From: Megalopta genalis
Taxonomy: Eukaryota; Arthropoda; Insecta; Hymenoptera; Halictidae
Direction: 5' to 3'
Length of the DNA stretch: 64,000 nucleotides
Assembly: GCF_051020955.1 (NCBI RefSeq)
Contig: NC_135013.1
Span: 8,255,501 to 8,319,500, forward strand
Shown piece after piece: positions 10,025 through 20,076 of the stretch; within the stretch, counting starts at the first letter, position 1; each line of letters starts with the position of its first letter. The notes under the pieces were generated by a model that saw only the letters and a program-made list of their open reading frames with translations, did not search any database and was not told where the DNA came from. A program made the translations under genes and the position numbers.

Positions 10025-10084
10025 TCTTCGTCAAGCGTTGTTAGTAAATTAAATTGATTGAGTTTTTGGATAATGGGTCTTGGG

Positions 10085-10373
10085 AGTCGAGTGGCGCTAA
10101 ATTTAGCTTTGCAAGTGATTTAATGACGTCATTAAAAATGGTCATATCACGTTTCAAAATAACTTTAATATTATCACATTTGTCTATATCTAAAAAGAAT
10201 GTTAAAAGTTAAGAAAATGTTAAAAGTGTAACTGTTGCACGAATCGCAAAATTCAATTTCATGTGTATAAAATAATGCACTAGGTTATATGAAATGATAA
10301 TACATACTACTATAGATCAGAAGAACTATTCTAGATTTCGAGTTAAAATGATTCCGGCTGCAAGTGTTAATTT
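10085..10373 (+). mobile_element. Degenerate P5-family TTAA MITE
   Basis: Shares with 21639-21864 the order GAGTGGCGCTAAA, GTCATATCACGTTTCAAAATAACTTTAAT, GTTGCACGAATCGCAAAATTCAATTTCA and a GAGTTAAAATG end. The TTAA termini are worn away. Confidence 0.6.
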
Positions 10374-10761
10374 TTTGATACCTGGTCTTGTTATATCTCG
10401 CGTTATCTTTTAACAGCTAATTGCCGCTGTTGACTAATTAAATCGGGTCTAATAAAGAAATCGGTTTGCCAACTTCAATGCTTCTTCTTATTTTGCTACG
10501 TCAGCACTGCCCTTCAGAATCTCATTCTATGCACTCGTCGAGATTTAGCGCGATTGAACCTTTTTGCAGGATATTTCAACTTATCAACGACAACGGCGAC
10601 GAATTAGACATATGAATTTGCAGCGGATGTCACAAAATTCGAAACAAGTTTTCGTAAACTGTTTACCTAATTTGTTGATTCTCCGTCAATCTAAATATAT
10701 GCCTCTGTTTTGTTATAATAAAACTGGTTGTTTATCCGTATATATAAATACATTAAATAAA
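10374..10761. other. Noncoding AT-rich stretch
   Basis: A 69-codon plus ORF (10564-10773) runs into the P4 terminus and has no motif. Nothing else seen. Confidence 0.4.
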
Positions 10762-10839
10762 TTAACCAGTTAGCTGTGTGTTCGACGAGTATACTCGTCA
10801 CGGAGAAATGGCAATGTTTTGTGACACGTGCATAACCTT
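10762..10839 (+). mobile_element. Solo P4 left terminus
   Basis: TTAACCAGTTAGCTGTG followed by ACGAGTATACTCGT and GAGAAATGGCAATG..., the left 75 bases of P4, ending abruptly at 10836-10839 where the duplicated flank GACTCATGTAG begins. Confidence 0.75.
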
Positions 10840-12117
10840 GACTCATGTAGAAATTAGGATTTCTCTGACTCGATAGAACATAATTTCTTTTTAATTATAA
10901 GAAGCATGACATTTCTCTTGAGTTTCAGTATATGTAATTCATACTTACAAGATACATAGGTACATTGGTGTTGAAGTGATCTAAATGGGGTCTCGGTCTC
11001 AGGATTTAATCTGTAAAATTATTAGCAAAATTTGTCCTCTCTAATCTTCTCTGAAACTAGGTCCGTGTGTTAGGCTTTTTAACCAGTTAGCTGATTTCGA
11101 CGAGTATACTCGTCATGGATAAATGGCAATATTTTGTGACACGACGAGTATACTCGTCGCGCGTAAGAAACAGCGACCATTGGCTATTTAAATTGTAATT
11201 TTAAGGAAAACAAAAGCATATTCTCGAATTTCAAGATGTTCAGAATATTTTGAGGCCGATCCTGCGCGAAGTTGTTTACATTGTTATACAAATAAAATTA
11301 GAAAAGAATCACAGTATTGGTGTTCGACGTGCAAAGTGCCATTATATATTGTTCCTCTCGCTTCGCTAAATACCACTCTCTCTACAGCAGCAATTTGGAT
11401 TTTTCACTTTTATAAGTATTCGATTGTCCCTGGGGTTTTCGTTTATTATGTACACGGTATACGTTAACGTCGAACGACTAAGTAAATATTAGTAATAAAA
11501 TTGTTAATTTTATCAGATAAAACCGTCTTTTCGATCCAATATTTTAACAGCGACACTTACATTGTGTTCGACGAGTATACTCGTCGTCGCTCGATTCTCG
11601 CGACACATATAGGTGCGCGCTCTGAAACGGAGGCGCCACAGCTAACTGGTTAAAGCTCCCAAATCCAACACATTGTTCGTTTTAGACGATTCTGGGCCGA
11701 GATGAGGGAGAGGTATCTATTACCGAATACTTCGCAGGGTGCGTAAGATAATATGAACAAAAAATAATACGAATAAAATGGTAAAGTACCTATTATGGAA
11801 CACTGTGTTCCTACCATGTACCAGTGTTCCATAAATCCGGTCAATGAAGAGATCGAAGTGCACAATATGGAACAGTATGTTCTCGTTTAGAAACATCCGT
11901 ATTCGAATAAACATATTTTTTTCACGCGTGACCGTTACATAACAGTACTTGGTGCAAGTGAATTTATAAAGAACAATGTGCAAAAATGTGGATAGAATTT
12001 TTACATTCATTTTCATCTGCTCCATCTATATTTTATTGTATTATTTATGCTACCGTTTCAAGAAATGGACAATTGAGCAATGCTTCAATAATATGCACGT
12101 ACTTCGACTTTACGACT
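10840..12117 (+). repeat. 1.27-kb segmental duplication, copy 1
   Basis: Matches 20077-21345 at nearly every base, including about 240 bp of unique flank left of P4 (GACTCATGTAGAAATTAGG...) and most of the P4 composite. Because the flank is shared, one copy arose by duplication of the other and not by independent insertion. The third P4 copy (23871-24903) lacks this flank. Confidence 0.85.
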
Positions 12118-12176
12118 TTAGTGCACAATATGGAACAGTATGTTCTTGTTTAGATGCGCCGCAGCAAACTGGTTAA
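11079..12176 (+). mobile_element. P4 TTAA composite: complete MITE (A), filler (B), extra right terminus
   Basis: A spans 11079-11653 with TTAACCAGTTAGCTG at the left and its inverse at the right. The palindrome CGACGAGTATACTCGTCG lies near each end (11142-11159, 11569-11586). Filler B (11654-12150) follows directly, then a further right terminus (GCGCCGCAGCAAACTGGTTAA) to 12176. The same A+B+extra-end arrangement exists at 20316-21345 (right end lost) and inverted at 23871-24903. B has its own hairpin (GGAACACTG/CAGTGTTCC near 11795-11833). No transposase sequence. Confidence 0.85.
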
Positions 12177-13289
12177 ATTGAGCTAGAGCGAATGAAATCG
12201 AATCAAATCAAAATCGCATTAAACGAAATCGTCGCAAACTTCGACGAGCAAGCATTCAAACAAACGCGCTGTCTCAAGAAGAACACGCTTCACCGTCGCG
12301 GCGGCGGCGGCGGTCCGACGGCGGCGGTTCGCCTAAAAGTTCAAGCCGAACAATGGCTTCGAGCTAGTTCGATCGACAGCGAACGAACCATTCCGCGGCT
12401 ATGGTGCATGCATTAGCGGATCTCGGGAAAGTTCATGCTTGCGAATGGAAGGGCGAAGCATCGCATCGCATCGCATCGCATCGCGGAGTTACCGAAGGAG
12501 GTGAAAAAGAAGGGAAAAGATACAATGATGCTCGAAGAGCAAAGTCGTAGACCGCGGGGGAGGGACGAGAGGAGAATGTCCGGTGGCATGTGGGTAGCGG
12601 GGTGGGGGGGCCTGACGCGAGAAGAGAAGCACAAGCAACCAGTCGAAGGGGCAGGCGGCGGTCCGGGGTGGGGGAAAAAGGGCCTGATCTCAGCAGCCAG
12701 TCCGATTCCGAGCCTCTCGACTGCGTGTTGCCGTGTGCCATCGTACGATACAAGACACCCTTCTGGGTTTACAATAGTGCGGCGTATACACCTCGGGACT
12801 ACCGAACTCCGTGGACTCCGGGGTGACCGGCGTGCTGTTCGGAGGACCGACAAGGGGCCCCGGAATCTCCTCCGTTGTTCGCGACATCGGAGAACGCGAG
12901 CCTAGCGAGCGCGCGCGCGCGCGCGGCGGGAGGGACAGGGGGGTCCAGGGGGGTCGCACAACATCGAACCGGTCGTGATTAAGAAGACGCGAACTAGTTC
13001 GACGATTTACGAGCTCGCGTGGACACATCGTCGGCTCTTCTCTCTTGCACCGTGGCCGAGATGACAGATCCCGCGGCGATGTTCGATGCTCCCGGCCGCG
13101 ATGCGCGCGGGTCTTACGGTAACCTCGGCGTACGATCGTTGAACCGCGAACAGTTACCGAATACGATCGCGGAGCGGCTTGCTTGTCCGTCCGTTGTGAA
13201 ACACGAGATTCGAGTCGCGTCGAGATAGAACGAGATAGAGGGGGGGAGAAGGGTAAAAAGACGGATCAAAGAGAAAAGGACGAAAAGGA
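12177..13289. other. CpG-rich island, first half
   Basis: Strong rise in GC with GGC and CGG runs (12296-12325), a (GCATC)n tract at 12455-12483 and a (CG)n run near 12908-12926. Many overlapping ORFs exist in all frames, as expected in GC-rich DNA with few stops. None has a recognisable domain. Likely promoter or 5' UTR of a host gene. Confidence 0.5.
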
Positions 13290-13294
13290 GAGGC

Positions 13295-13336
<42 letters not shown>

Positions 13337-13478
13337 AGAGAAAGAGCGACCGCGAGAGAGAGAGCGAAAGAGAGAGAAAGGGGAATCGGTGGGGCAGAGA
13401 GTCGGGGCAGAAAGAGAGCTCGAGAGCGGCGGAGAGAAAGAAAGAGAAAGAGCGAGAAAGAGAGAGCGAGCCGAGTCG
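13290..13478. repeat. (GA)n-rich tract
   Basis: Interrupted GAGAGA runs on the plus strand. The R/E and S/L ORFs across it are low-complexity artefacts. Such tracts often sit beside insect promoters (GAGA-factor type sites), which would suit the island around it. Confidence 0.85.
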
Positions 13479-13975
13479 TTCGGCTTGACTCGAGTGCAGT
13501 GTACGGTGATGCCGCGAGGATGCCACCGTCGTCGGTCCTCTCGACACGATATAGGACGGCGCGACGGTACCCCGTGATCTGCCGGGGCCCCACGACGGCC
13601 ACGACTCTGTGCCACGGCGTTCCGCCGATAGTCGCGCGGTGCGGTGCAAGTGCAAGTGCAGGTGCAGCTGTGAAGTGGTGTCAGTTCGGCGTACAGGGGG
13701 CCAACCGTGCTGGATATTGCGCGGTGATCTTTGGCCGGCGATGCTCGCTACGGGCTCCCATGCCCGTTGACTCGAGACCATCGTCGTCCTGTTCCCTGCC
13801 ATCGGCCGTCCCAACCGTTCCCGCAGCATCCTCGAAACTGGACCGGAAGATCCGTACCCGGGCCGCGCATCGATCCCAGGATTTACGTGCAGTGTCTTCG
13901 AGTTCGAGCCTCCCGGGCCGCGGTGGCCCGCAGCGTGGCTTCACCATCGTCCCGGCCGCACAGAGAAAGCAACAG
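13479..13975 (+). promoter_or_regulatory. Candidate untranslated first exon ending in a strong donor
   Basis: GC-rich sequence with an arthropod-like initiator TCAGTT at about 13680 and a strong donor AACAG|GTACGT at 13976. No plausible coding frame. It could be a first exon of the plus-strand LIM-PET gene whose exon lies at 38012-38137, across a roughly 24-kb intron; this link is inference only. Confidence 0.35.
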
Positions 13976-14503
13976 GTACGTACGGAGGAGTTAAAGCATT
14001 CTCGTTCTCCGTGTTTCGCCGCGGTTGTTGCACGTTGCGCGCGACCGCCTTGTGTGCAAGCGTTGCCCAGCGAGCGAGCGCGCATGCTCTCGATCGGCGA
14101 GATCTCGCCGCCGTCCTCGGGGCAATATACGGTGCTGCCCGCTTAGTGGTCGCGGGCCCGGGAACCCTTATCGCGGGCCCACTATCCGGGCAGACGCCGC
14201 GGAATCGCACGCTTTCTCGCTGCGATCCGCTCCGGTCCGCTCCGGTCCGCTACGGCTAGACTCTGAATGGGCCCGCAGCGAAGAAACGTGGACAGCTTAT
14301 TTGGTAAGCCGAGGACTGGGCCGTTCGGAACGCGAAGCCGGCAGCACCGCTTTGCAGAGGTTCGCTGGGTAAAGGCCTAATTAGGGGATTGATGTGAAGA
14401 AAATCGGAATTCTCTTCTGGTATATGTTGTCGTTGTCGCAAACGATTCTACAAGCTATTATTAGGGTGTCCCATAAGTTCTTTCCTTTTTTCTGATGCGA
14501 AAT
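13976..14503. other. CpG-rich island, second half
   Basis: GC-rich, falling to AT-rich DNA after about 14380. Contains CGGTCCGCTC repeats near 14228-14250. No coding sequence recognised. Confidence 0.45.
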
Positions 14504-14513
14504 GATTATCCCC

Positions 14514-15467
14514 TTAACCATCTATGGGCCCATGTAACTTTCAAGTCACAAGCTAATATATCCACATTTTACCAAATAGTTTTAGTTTTTTTCACAAGAT
14601 GATGTATACGTCTTAATTATATAATGCCTCTGAAATAACCGATAACAATATTGACGACGGTTGGCTGCACCATCAACCTAAAATGTCAAAATAAATACCT
14701 TGCAAGTTGTCTGCAGATAGAAACCAAAGGGACCATCTTGTGCAATTGAGATTATTTGTGCTTTTGTCGGTGTTTATTAAATAAAAGAAAGCGTATATAA
14801 TAGCTCTGGGTTCGTATATCAATAACAATTTATTTATTTGCTTTTCAATAATCATTTTGTTACTATTTTTATATGATACAGTTTTGTAACTTTCAGGTTA
14901 CATTGGGAAATTGTGGTAGACTCGAGTGTATTTAGAATAATAGTTGTGCTTTCTTCTATTTTCAAATTTATATATCAAATATCCAAAATATGGATACAAA
15001 ATCATATAAAAATAAAAGAAGAATTAGAATTAGACGCATTAGCGATAATAGATCCGAAGATTCCTTATTAGATTCTGAGTCCGATGAAGATCATCCAGTA
15101 GCATTTACCAGACGACGCATAAATATTATTGACAGTGACGATGAATTTAGTACCGAATTATCATCGGATGAGGAAAATTCAAGACCACAAAAAACTATTT
15201 GGCAACCAGTTCCAAATGCAACGTACATCTATATTTAACACTAAATTCAAACTGTTTTATGGAATTTCACGCTTAAGCATTTATGCACAGAAGTGGAAAC
15301 ATTGTAAGCCGTTGCTACTTCAAAGTTACAAATCGAATTAGTTGTAATCAAGTTGTTTAAACTATTAAATATATTTTTAATTAGCATATATAGGTTTATA
15401 AGAATAGATTTTCCGTTGCATAAATTTGTTTATATTTAAGAAAAAAATTCGGCCCATAGAGGGTTAA
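14514..15467 (+). mobile_element. P1 piggyBac-like element, deleted copy 1
   Basis: TTAA at both ends (14514-14517, 15464-15467) with termini CCATCTATGGGCCCATG and inverse GGCCCATAGAGGG. Subterminal near-palindromes TGTAACTT-TC-AAGTCACA and TGTAACTTTCAGGTTACA. About 954 bp. It keeps a short N-terminal transposase ORF (14990-15238). Compared with the copy at 26664-27581 it has about 37 extra bases near 14759-14797, which the fragment at 44880-45012 partly shares, so this form is ancestral. Confidence 0.85.
14990..15238 (+). pseudogene. piggyBac-like transposase, N-terminal fragment
   Basis: 82 codons, MDTKSYKNKRRIRIRRI followed by an acidic serine-rich stretch (DDEFSTELSSDEE), the usual start of piggyBac-family proteins before the DDD domain. 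A stop follows at residue 83 and no catalytic domain is present downstream. The copy at 27104-27352 has the same frame and stop. Known: this N-terminal part is not catalytic. Whether it is still translated is unknown. Confidence 0.65.
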
Positions 15468-15820
15468 CGTGCACGCTCGAGTTAACTCGAGCGCGCTAAA
15501 CTGGCCGAACTGTGCACACTCGAGATAATTTGAGCGGCGTTGTACTTTATGTTGCTATCATTTTTCACACTCGAATGCAATCGAGAATTGAAAATAATAA
15601 TGTGAAAGCAAAAAAAAAACAATCGTTTTATTGATATTTATCATTTACATGGGATTGTATAAGCTATAACACTTACTTATTCAAGTATAAAATATATTCT
15701 TTTTCTACTTATCACTTACGACTTATCTCTTCCTTGTGAGCCGCTTTCCGACAGCGTATTCATATTCAGATTCTAATTCGCTCATTTTTCAATATATATT
15801 TTACCAAAATATAATGTAAA

Positions 15821-15824
<4 letters not shown>

Positions 15825-15865
<41 letters not shown>

Positions 15866-15880
15866 TAATAATAATAGTAA
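15825..15880. repeat. (ATA)n microsatellite
   Basis: Short trinucleotide run within P2, upstream of the C-terminal transposase fragment. Confidence 0.9.
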
Positions 15881-15921
15881 TATTCTGAAAATTAGAATTG
15901 CAATAAAAATTTTGATTATTT

Positions 15922-16149
15922 TTGTATTTTTGTAATTTTCTTGCCAAGACAAATGAAATTCGTCTAAACGGTAAACTGCATGTAATTGTTACTGGCACGA
16001 AGAAAGATTGCAAGGTTTGTTCCAGTCGAAACGAACCAGAGGGAAGACATGAGACGACCTATTTCTGTGATACATGTCCGGATAAACCAAGAATGCATCT
16101 TGGTCAATGTTTTATAAACTGTCACACCGAACGAAACTACAAATCATAA
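15922..16149 (+). pseudogene. piggyBac-like transposase, C-terminal cysteine-rich domain
   Basis: Open frame ending at TAA 16147-16149. Cysteine/histidine pattern KDCKVC...TYFCDTC...MHLGQCF..CH, the C-terminal zinc-binding domain of piggyBac-type transposases that recognises element ends. About 65 residues are family-like. The rest of the protein is deleted. Lies in P2, on the same strand as the P1 N-terminal fragment, but they belong to different elements. Confidence 0.8.
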
Positions 16150-16282
16150 TTTTTGTAAAATTATATTCATAAAAGCGTGAATATAGATAGACTAACGAAA
16201 TATGACGTTTTTGTAAGATAATTTTTATGTGAGATCACTTTATTGTACTTTATTATGACACTCGTCGTCCGCTAAGGGTTAA

Positions 16283-16562
16283 TATTAGATTGGAAACTAC
16301 GAAATCGCGTTTCGTTTCCATCTGGTTTCGGAGAGAAATCAAATAAAAATGGGATAGAAACGCGAAAGCAATTTTACGAAATGAGCAAGAATGAGTAAGA
16401 ACCTTTAAAATTTATAAATAAAAATTATCGAGCGCACGTTACAATGAACACAGTCGCAGCTGAACAGAGACTAAACGAAAACGTCCGTTTCATAGTTTCC
16501 AATCTAATATTATTGTCTGAATATTAATATTTAATTGTAATAATAATAATAATAATAATAAT
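16283..16562. other. AT-rich noncoding stretch
   Basis: No ORF or clear repeat apart from an (AAT)n run at 16541-16565. Confidence 0.5.
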
Positions 16563-16760
16563 AATTGTAATAATATTTGTTCGAATCTAAAAAGACTGTT
16601 AAACGTGTAACTGCTGCACGAGTCACAGAATTCAATTTTAGGTGTATCAAATGCATTAGGTTGTATAAGATTGGAATACTATGGGTTAGGAATATTATTT
16701 TGGATTTCGAGTTAAAATTGATGATGATACGTTTGGGTAGTCTTGGAGAGCCTGTGAATT
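16563..16760 (+). mobile_element. P5-family MITE fragment
   Basis: Contains GTGTAACTGCTGCACGAGTCACAGAATTCAATTTT and TTGGATTTCGAGTTAAAAT in the same order as 10085-10373 and 21639-21864. Both termini are missing. Confidence 0.6.
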
Positions 16761-16819
16761 AGTTAGCTTGAAAATGTTGATCGATGTAGCATTTGTTGGT
16801 TACAGGACACGTGTTTAAT

Positions 16820-16927
16820 CATTCCAGAAAGAAAGCGACATTTTAAAAACGTCCATTTTAGATCTAAACGTTTTACGTCCTAAACTGGACGTCTTTGAGA
16901 CGTCTTTGCAGTATATGGGATAGTACA
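16820..16927. mobile_element. Fragment with ACGTCC/GGACGT palindrome
   Basis: ACGTCC-TAAACT-GGACGT at 16875-16892 followed by GTCTTTGAGACGTC. The region near 46840-46870 carries the related TCCTAAAATGGACGTCTTTCGGACGT, so this is a dispersed repeat, possibly the end of another TTAA family. Confidence 0.4.
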
Positions 16928-17580
16928 TATTTAGCTTCAAATTCATGCGAAACACACGATTTAGCTTCAAATTCATGCGAAATGCAAGTTTTAGCTTCAA
17001 ATCCATGCGAAATACAAGATTTAGCTTCAAATCCGTGCGAAATGCACGATTTCACTTCAAATCCATGCGAAATACAAGATTTAGCTTAAAATTCATGCAA
17101 AATACAAGTTTTAGCTTCAAATTCATGAGAAACAAACGATATAGCTTCAAATCCATGCGAAATACACGATTTCACTCCAAATCCATGCGATATACACGAT
17201 TTCATTTCAAAACTATGCGGAATACAAGATTTAGCTTAAAATTCATGCGAAATACAAGATTCAGCTTCAAATCCATCCGAAAAACAAGATTTAGCTTTAA
17301 ATTCACGCGAAACACACAATTTAGCTTCAAATTCATGCGAAACACACAATTTAGCTTCAAATTCATGCGAAATGCAAGTTTTAGCTTCAAATTCATGAGA
17401 AACAAACGATATAGCTTCAAATCCATGCGAAATACAATATTTAGCTTCAAATCCATGCGAAATACACGATTTCACTTCAAATCCATGCGAAATACAAGAT
17501 TCAGCTACAAATCTATGCGAAATACAAGCTTTACATTCAAATCCATGCGAAACTTACGATTTAGCTTCAGATTCATATGA
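16928..17580. repeat. 30-bp minisatellite, about 22 units with no indels
   Basis: Unit consensus TTTAGCTTCAAATCCATGCG plus AAATACAAGA. Every unit keeps exactly 30 bases while bases vary, so phase never slips. Because 30 is a multiple of three, ORFs run through it: 16945-17580 plus (211 residues, FSFKSMRNTR repeats), a second plus frame (LASNPCEIQD) and two minus frames. No start context, splice site or homology supports translation. Confidence 0.95.
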
Positions 17581-17772
17581 TTTATTCATTTATGTTTACA
17601 TTCATTCTCTAATGTCTGAATTTTCTATTAACCACGCTCGTTTCAGCCTGTAATTAGTTCACTCTGAGATTACCCGAACTAAAGGTTCATTCTGAAATGC
17701 GCAACAGACACGATTATGTAGTCTAGCATTGCAACGAAGTATTCTATCACACAAACAAACCCCTATTCCTTC
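17581..17772. other. Noncoding spacer
   Basis: AT-rich, nothing recognisable. Confidence 0.5.
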
Positions 17773-18016
17773 AATTGAGCCGTTTATTTTGAAAGTGGCA
17801 TAAGACACTTTACCGTAATGAAAAGTGGTGATTTTATAATGTTTATACGAAATTATTTATACTGTGGAAAATATCAGTATCCTGAGATAACAAATACAAG
17901 TAAATCTTCTCGAAAGTTAGCATCCATATTTTTAAACGTGTTAAAACGCAAACCCTTAAATATTTCGACTTAAAAACAAAGTGACTTATGCCACTTTCAA
18001 AATAAACGGCTCAATT
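17773..18016. mobile_element. G4-family MITE, complete
   Basis: 17777-18012, 236 bp, with termini GAGCCGTTTATTTTGAAAGT and its inverse extending through GGCATAAG. The 4-bp duplication AATT lies on both sides (17773-17776, 18013-18016). Same family as 5978-6235. No coding sequence. Confidence 0.88.
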
Positions 18017-18099
18017 AATTCGTATGACCCAGATTCGTCTGCACACAGAGAATTCTGCTAGGATCACGAAATACAGCACCACTGGAAAGTCTAAAATAG

Positions 18100-18795
18100 T
18101 ACAGCAATGTCTCCCTAACTGACGCTCAGATTGTGCAGAAAAATGGACAATTTGGGAAGAGGAGATACGATTATTCGAGCCCTGCAGCTCGTTTTTATAG
18201 TTGTTGACAATTCGTGATTATAAAAATAAACCGCAAGGTTCGAATAATTGTATCTCCTCTTCCTGAATTGTCCATTTTTGTGGGAAATCTAAGCGTCAAT
18301 AAGGGAGAAATTACTGTACAATAATATTATTATTATTAGAGTACAATATCTCCCTAATTGACGCTCGGCTTGGGAAACAAAAATGGACAATTCGGGAAGA
18401 GGGGATACGATTATTCGAGCTTTGCAGCTCGTTTTTATAATCGTGGACAATTTATAACTATAAAAATAAACCGCAAGGCTCGAATTCGCAACGCTCCTCT
18501 TCCCAAATTGTCCATTTTTGTGGACAATCTGAGCGTCAATAAGGGAGACATTACTGTACAGTAATATTATTATTAGAGTACAATATCTCCCTAATTGACG
18601 CTCAGCTTGGGAAACAAAAATGGACAATTCGGGAAGAGGGGATACGATTATTCCAGTCTTGTGGCACATTTTTATAATTGTGGACAATTTATAACTATAA
18701 AAATAAACCGCAAGGCTCGAATAATCGTATCTCCTCTTCCTAAATTGTCCATTTTTGTGGACAATCTAAGCATCAATTAGAGAGACATTACTGTG
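18100..18795. mobile_element. Three tandem M-family foldback MITEs
   Basis: Copies at 18102-18316, 18344-18556 and 18581-18793, each about 213-215 bp. The two spacers (24-27 bp) share ATTATTATTAGAG. The second and third begin CAATATCTCCC instead of CAGTAATGTCTC and resemble each other most, so the tandem probably grew by duplication of one unit and spacer. Confidence 0.85.
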
Positions 18796-19510
18796 AACAT
18801 AGTAACATCTTACTTTGATGAAGTATGTGCCAGATGATAGAAAATTCCAGAGACGATGCACGACGATAGTAATTTTTACGTTGAAACGCTTGATCGTTTA
18901 GTAGCGTTTCGCATGAATTCTGACTAAAGTGTATGATTTTGATATTATACGCGTCGGATGAGGAACGTAAGACATCTTTCTCCAAATTACTATACTCGTC
19001 TTTCATCGCGGAAAAGCTCTCGGACTCTTCGGAGCGTTCGGATGCCTTCCGCAGGGTCGAGGCCATCTTCTTGCATCTGCTCCCTGTGCATACGAGTCTC
19101 GTTACTTTTCCGCAGCCTGGCTGCAAGAATGAGATGACCGTGCGAAATGCACGCAGGATTACGCGCAGAATCCGCGGGAAGTTTTTTTTCGTGAACTCTC
19201 AAGGCTGTGCCCTGAGAATCCTGAAAGATCGGGTCTCCTCGGAATAGAGTTGTTTCTGATGGCGGCTGCGAAGGGCGCAGAGAAGATACATAATCGGTTC
19301 TGGGCGAGTTTCGGTCGTTAGCGATACGCTTGTATCCCAATTAACCCTTTAGGGACACACCGGATTTATGGAAGATCAGAAATGCTAATGGAAGACCAAT
19401 TTCTGTTGGAAACCGTCTGCCGCACGGATTGGAACTTTGTCTCACGGGGTGGTTTCAATTTTTACTGTTTAAATTTTTTTTATCGAGTTTTATGCGACAC
19501 GGCAGCCGTA
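18796..19510 (-). other. Possible coding exon on the minus strand in a GC-rich patch
   Basis: On the minus strand an acceptor-like TTCTTGCAG at about 19130 precedes two overlapping open frames: one reading RLRKSNETRMHREQMQED... to a stop at 18990, the other with a good start context, AAGATGGCC near 19067, reading MASTLRKASERSEESES. Both have charged, coding-like composition. I recognise neither, and at most one can be real. 19337-19380 looks like a worn TTAACCCTTTAGGG terminus. Confidence 0.25.
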
Positions 19511-19899
19511 TTAACCCTTTGCACTCGAGACTATTTTAACGCGAGAACGAAGACGTTCGTTTCAACCTTACAGTATTTAGGTTGAAACATTAGGCTTCGA
19601 ATACATATGAAACAGAATTTAAATAAAAATGGTATAAGTTATTTATTTTATTATTTATTTTATTTATTTACTTATACTATAAGTTATTATATATTATATT
19701 ATATATTATATATATTATTATTATATATTATTATATTATTATAATATATATATATATATATATATTTACTTATACTGTAAGTTACTACTTCTATTATTTG
19801 ACAATGTATCAAAATTTTAATAACGTGAAAATTCTTTTGGAAATAATGTAGCAATTTTTAGCGTCACCTCAGAGTCGCCGCTCGAGTGCACAGGGTTAA
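19511..19899. mobile_element. P5-family TTAA MITE with internal AT expansion
   Basis: TTAACCCTTTGCACTCGAG at the left and CTCGAGTGCACAGGGTTAA at the right. An AT microsatellite and a TTATTTATTTA run (about 19636-19765) fill the middle. No coding sequence. Confidence 0.85.
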
Positions 19900-20076
19900 G
19901 TATACAAAGCTTCAGATTTTTAGGATAAGCGTAAACAAAGTTTGGGTCCTACGAATCTGTGAACAGAAATGTTAAAGAATCCAATTTATTTAATAAATTA
20001 TATTAACATTTAATATAATTAAATTATTTAATAATTAATTTGTTCATTTATCGTACTTCTTGTCGACTTATAAAGT

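Larger units (their letters stand above)
14504..16282 (+). mobile_element. P2 piggyBac-like remnant, interrupted by P1
   Basis: The left terminus is ATTATCCCCTTAA (14505-14517) and resumes at 15468 with CGTGCACGCTCGAG; P1 sits between, in the TTAA inside P2's own terminus. The right end is CTAAGGGTTAA, with TTAA at 16279-16282. The left end matches the short derivative P3 (61538-61889, inverted), including the palindrome GCTCGAGTTAACTCGAGC at 15475-15492. It retains the C-terminal cysteine-rich part of the transposase (see 15922-16149); the catalytic core is gone. Confidence 0.75.

Noticed and set aside
12413..14372. Many ORFs of 80-215 codons on both strands
   Set aside because: GC-rich DNA has few stop codons; frames overlap in all directions and none shows a recognisable domain or splice-supported exon.
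16928..17580. CRISPR-like array of 30-bp repeats
   Set aside because: Repeats are contiguous with no spacers, in an animal genome; it is a minisatellite.
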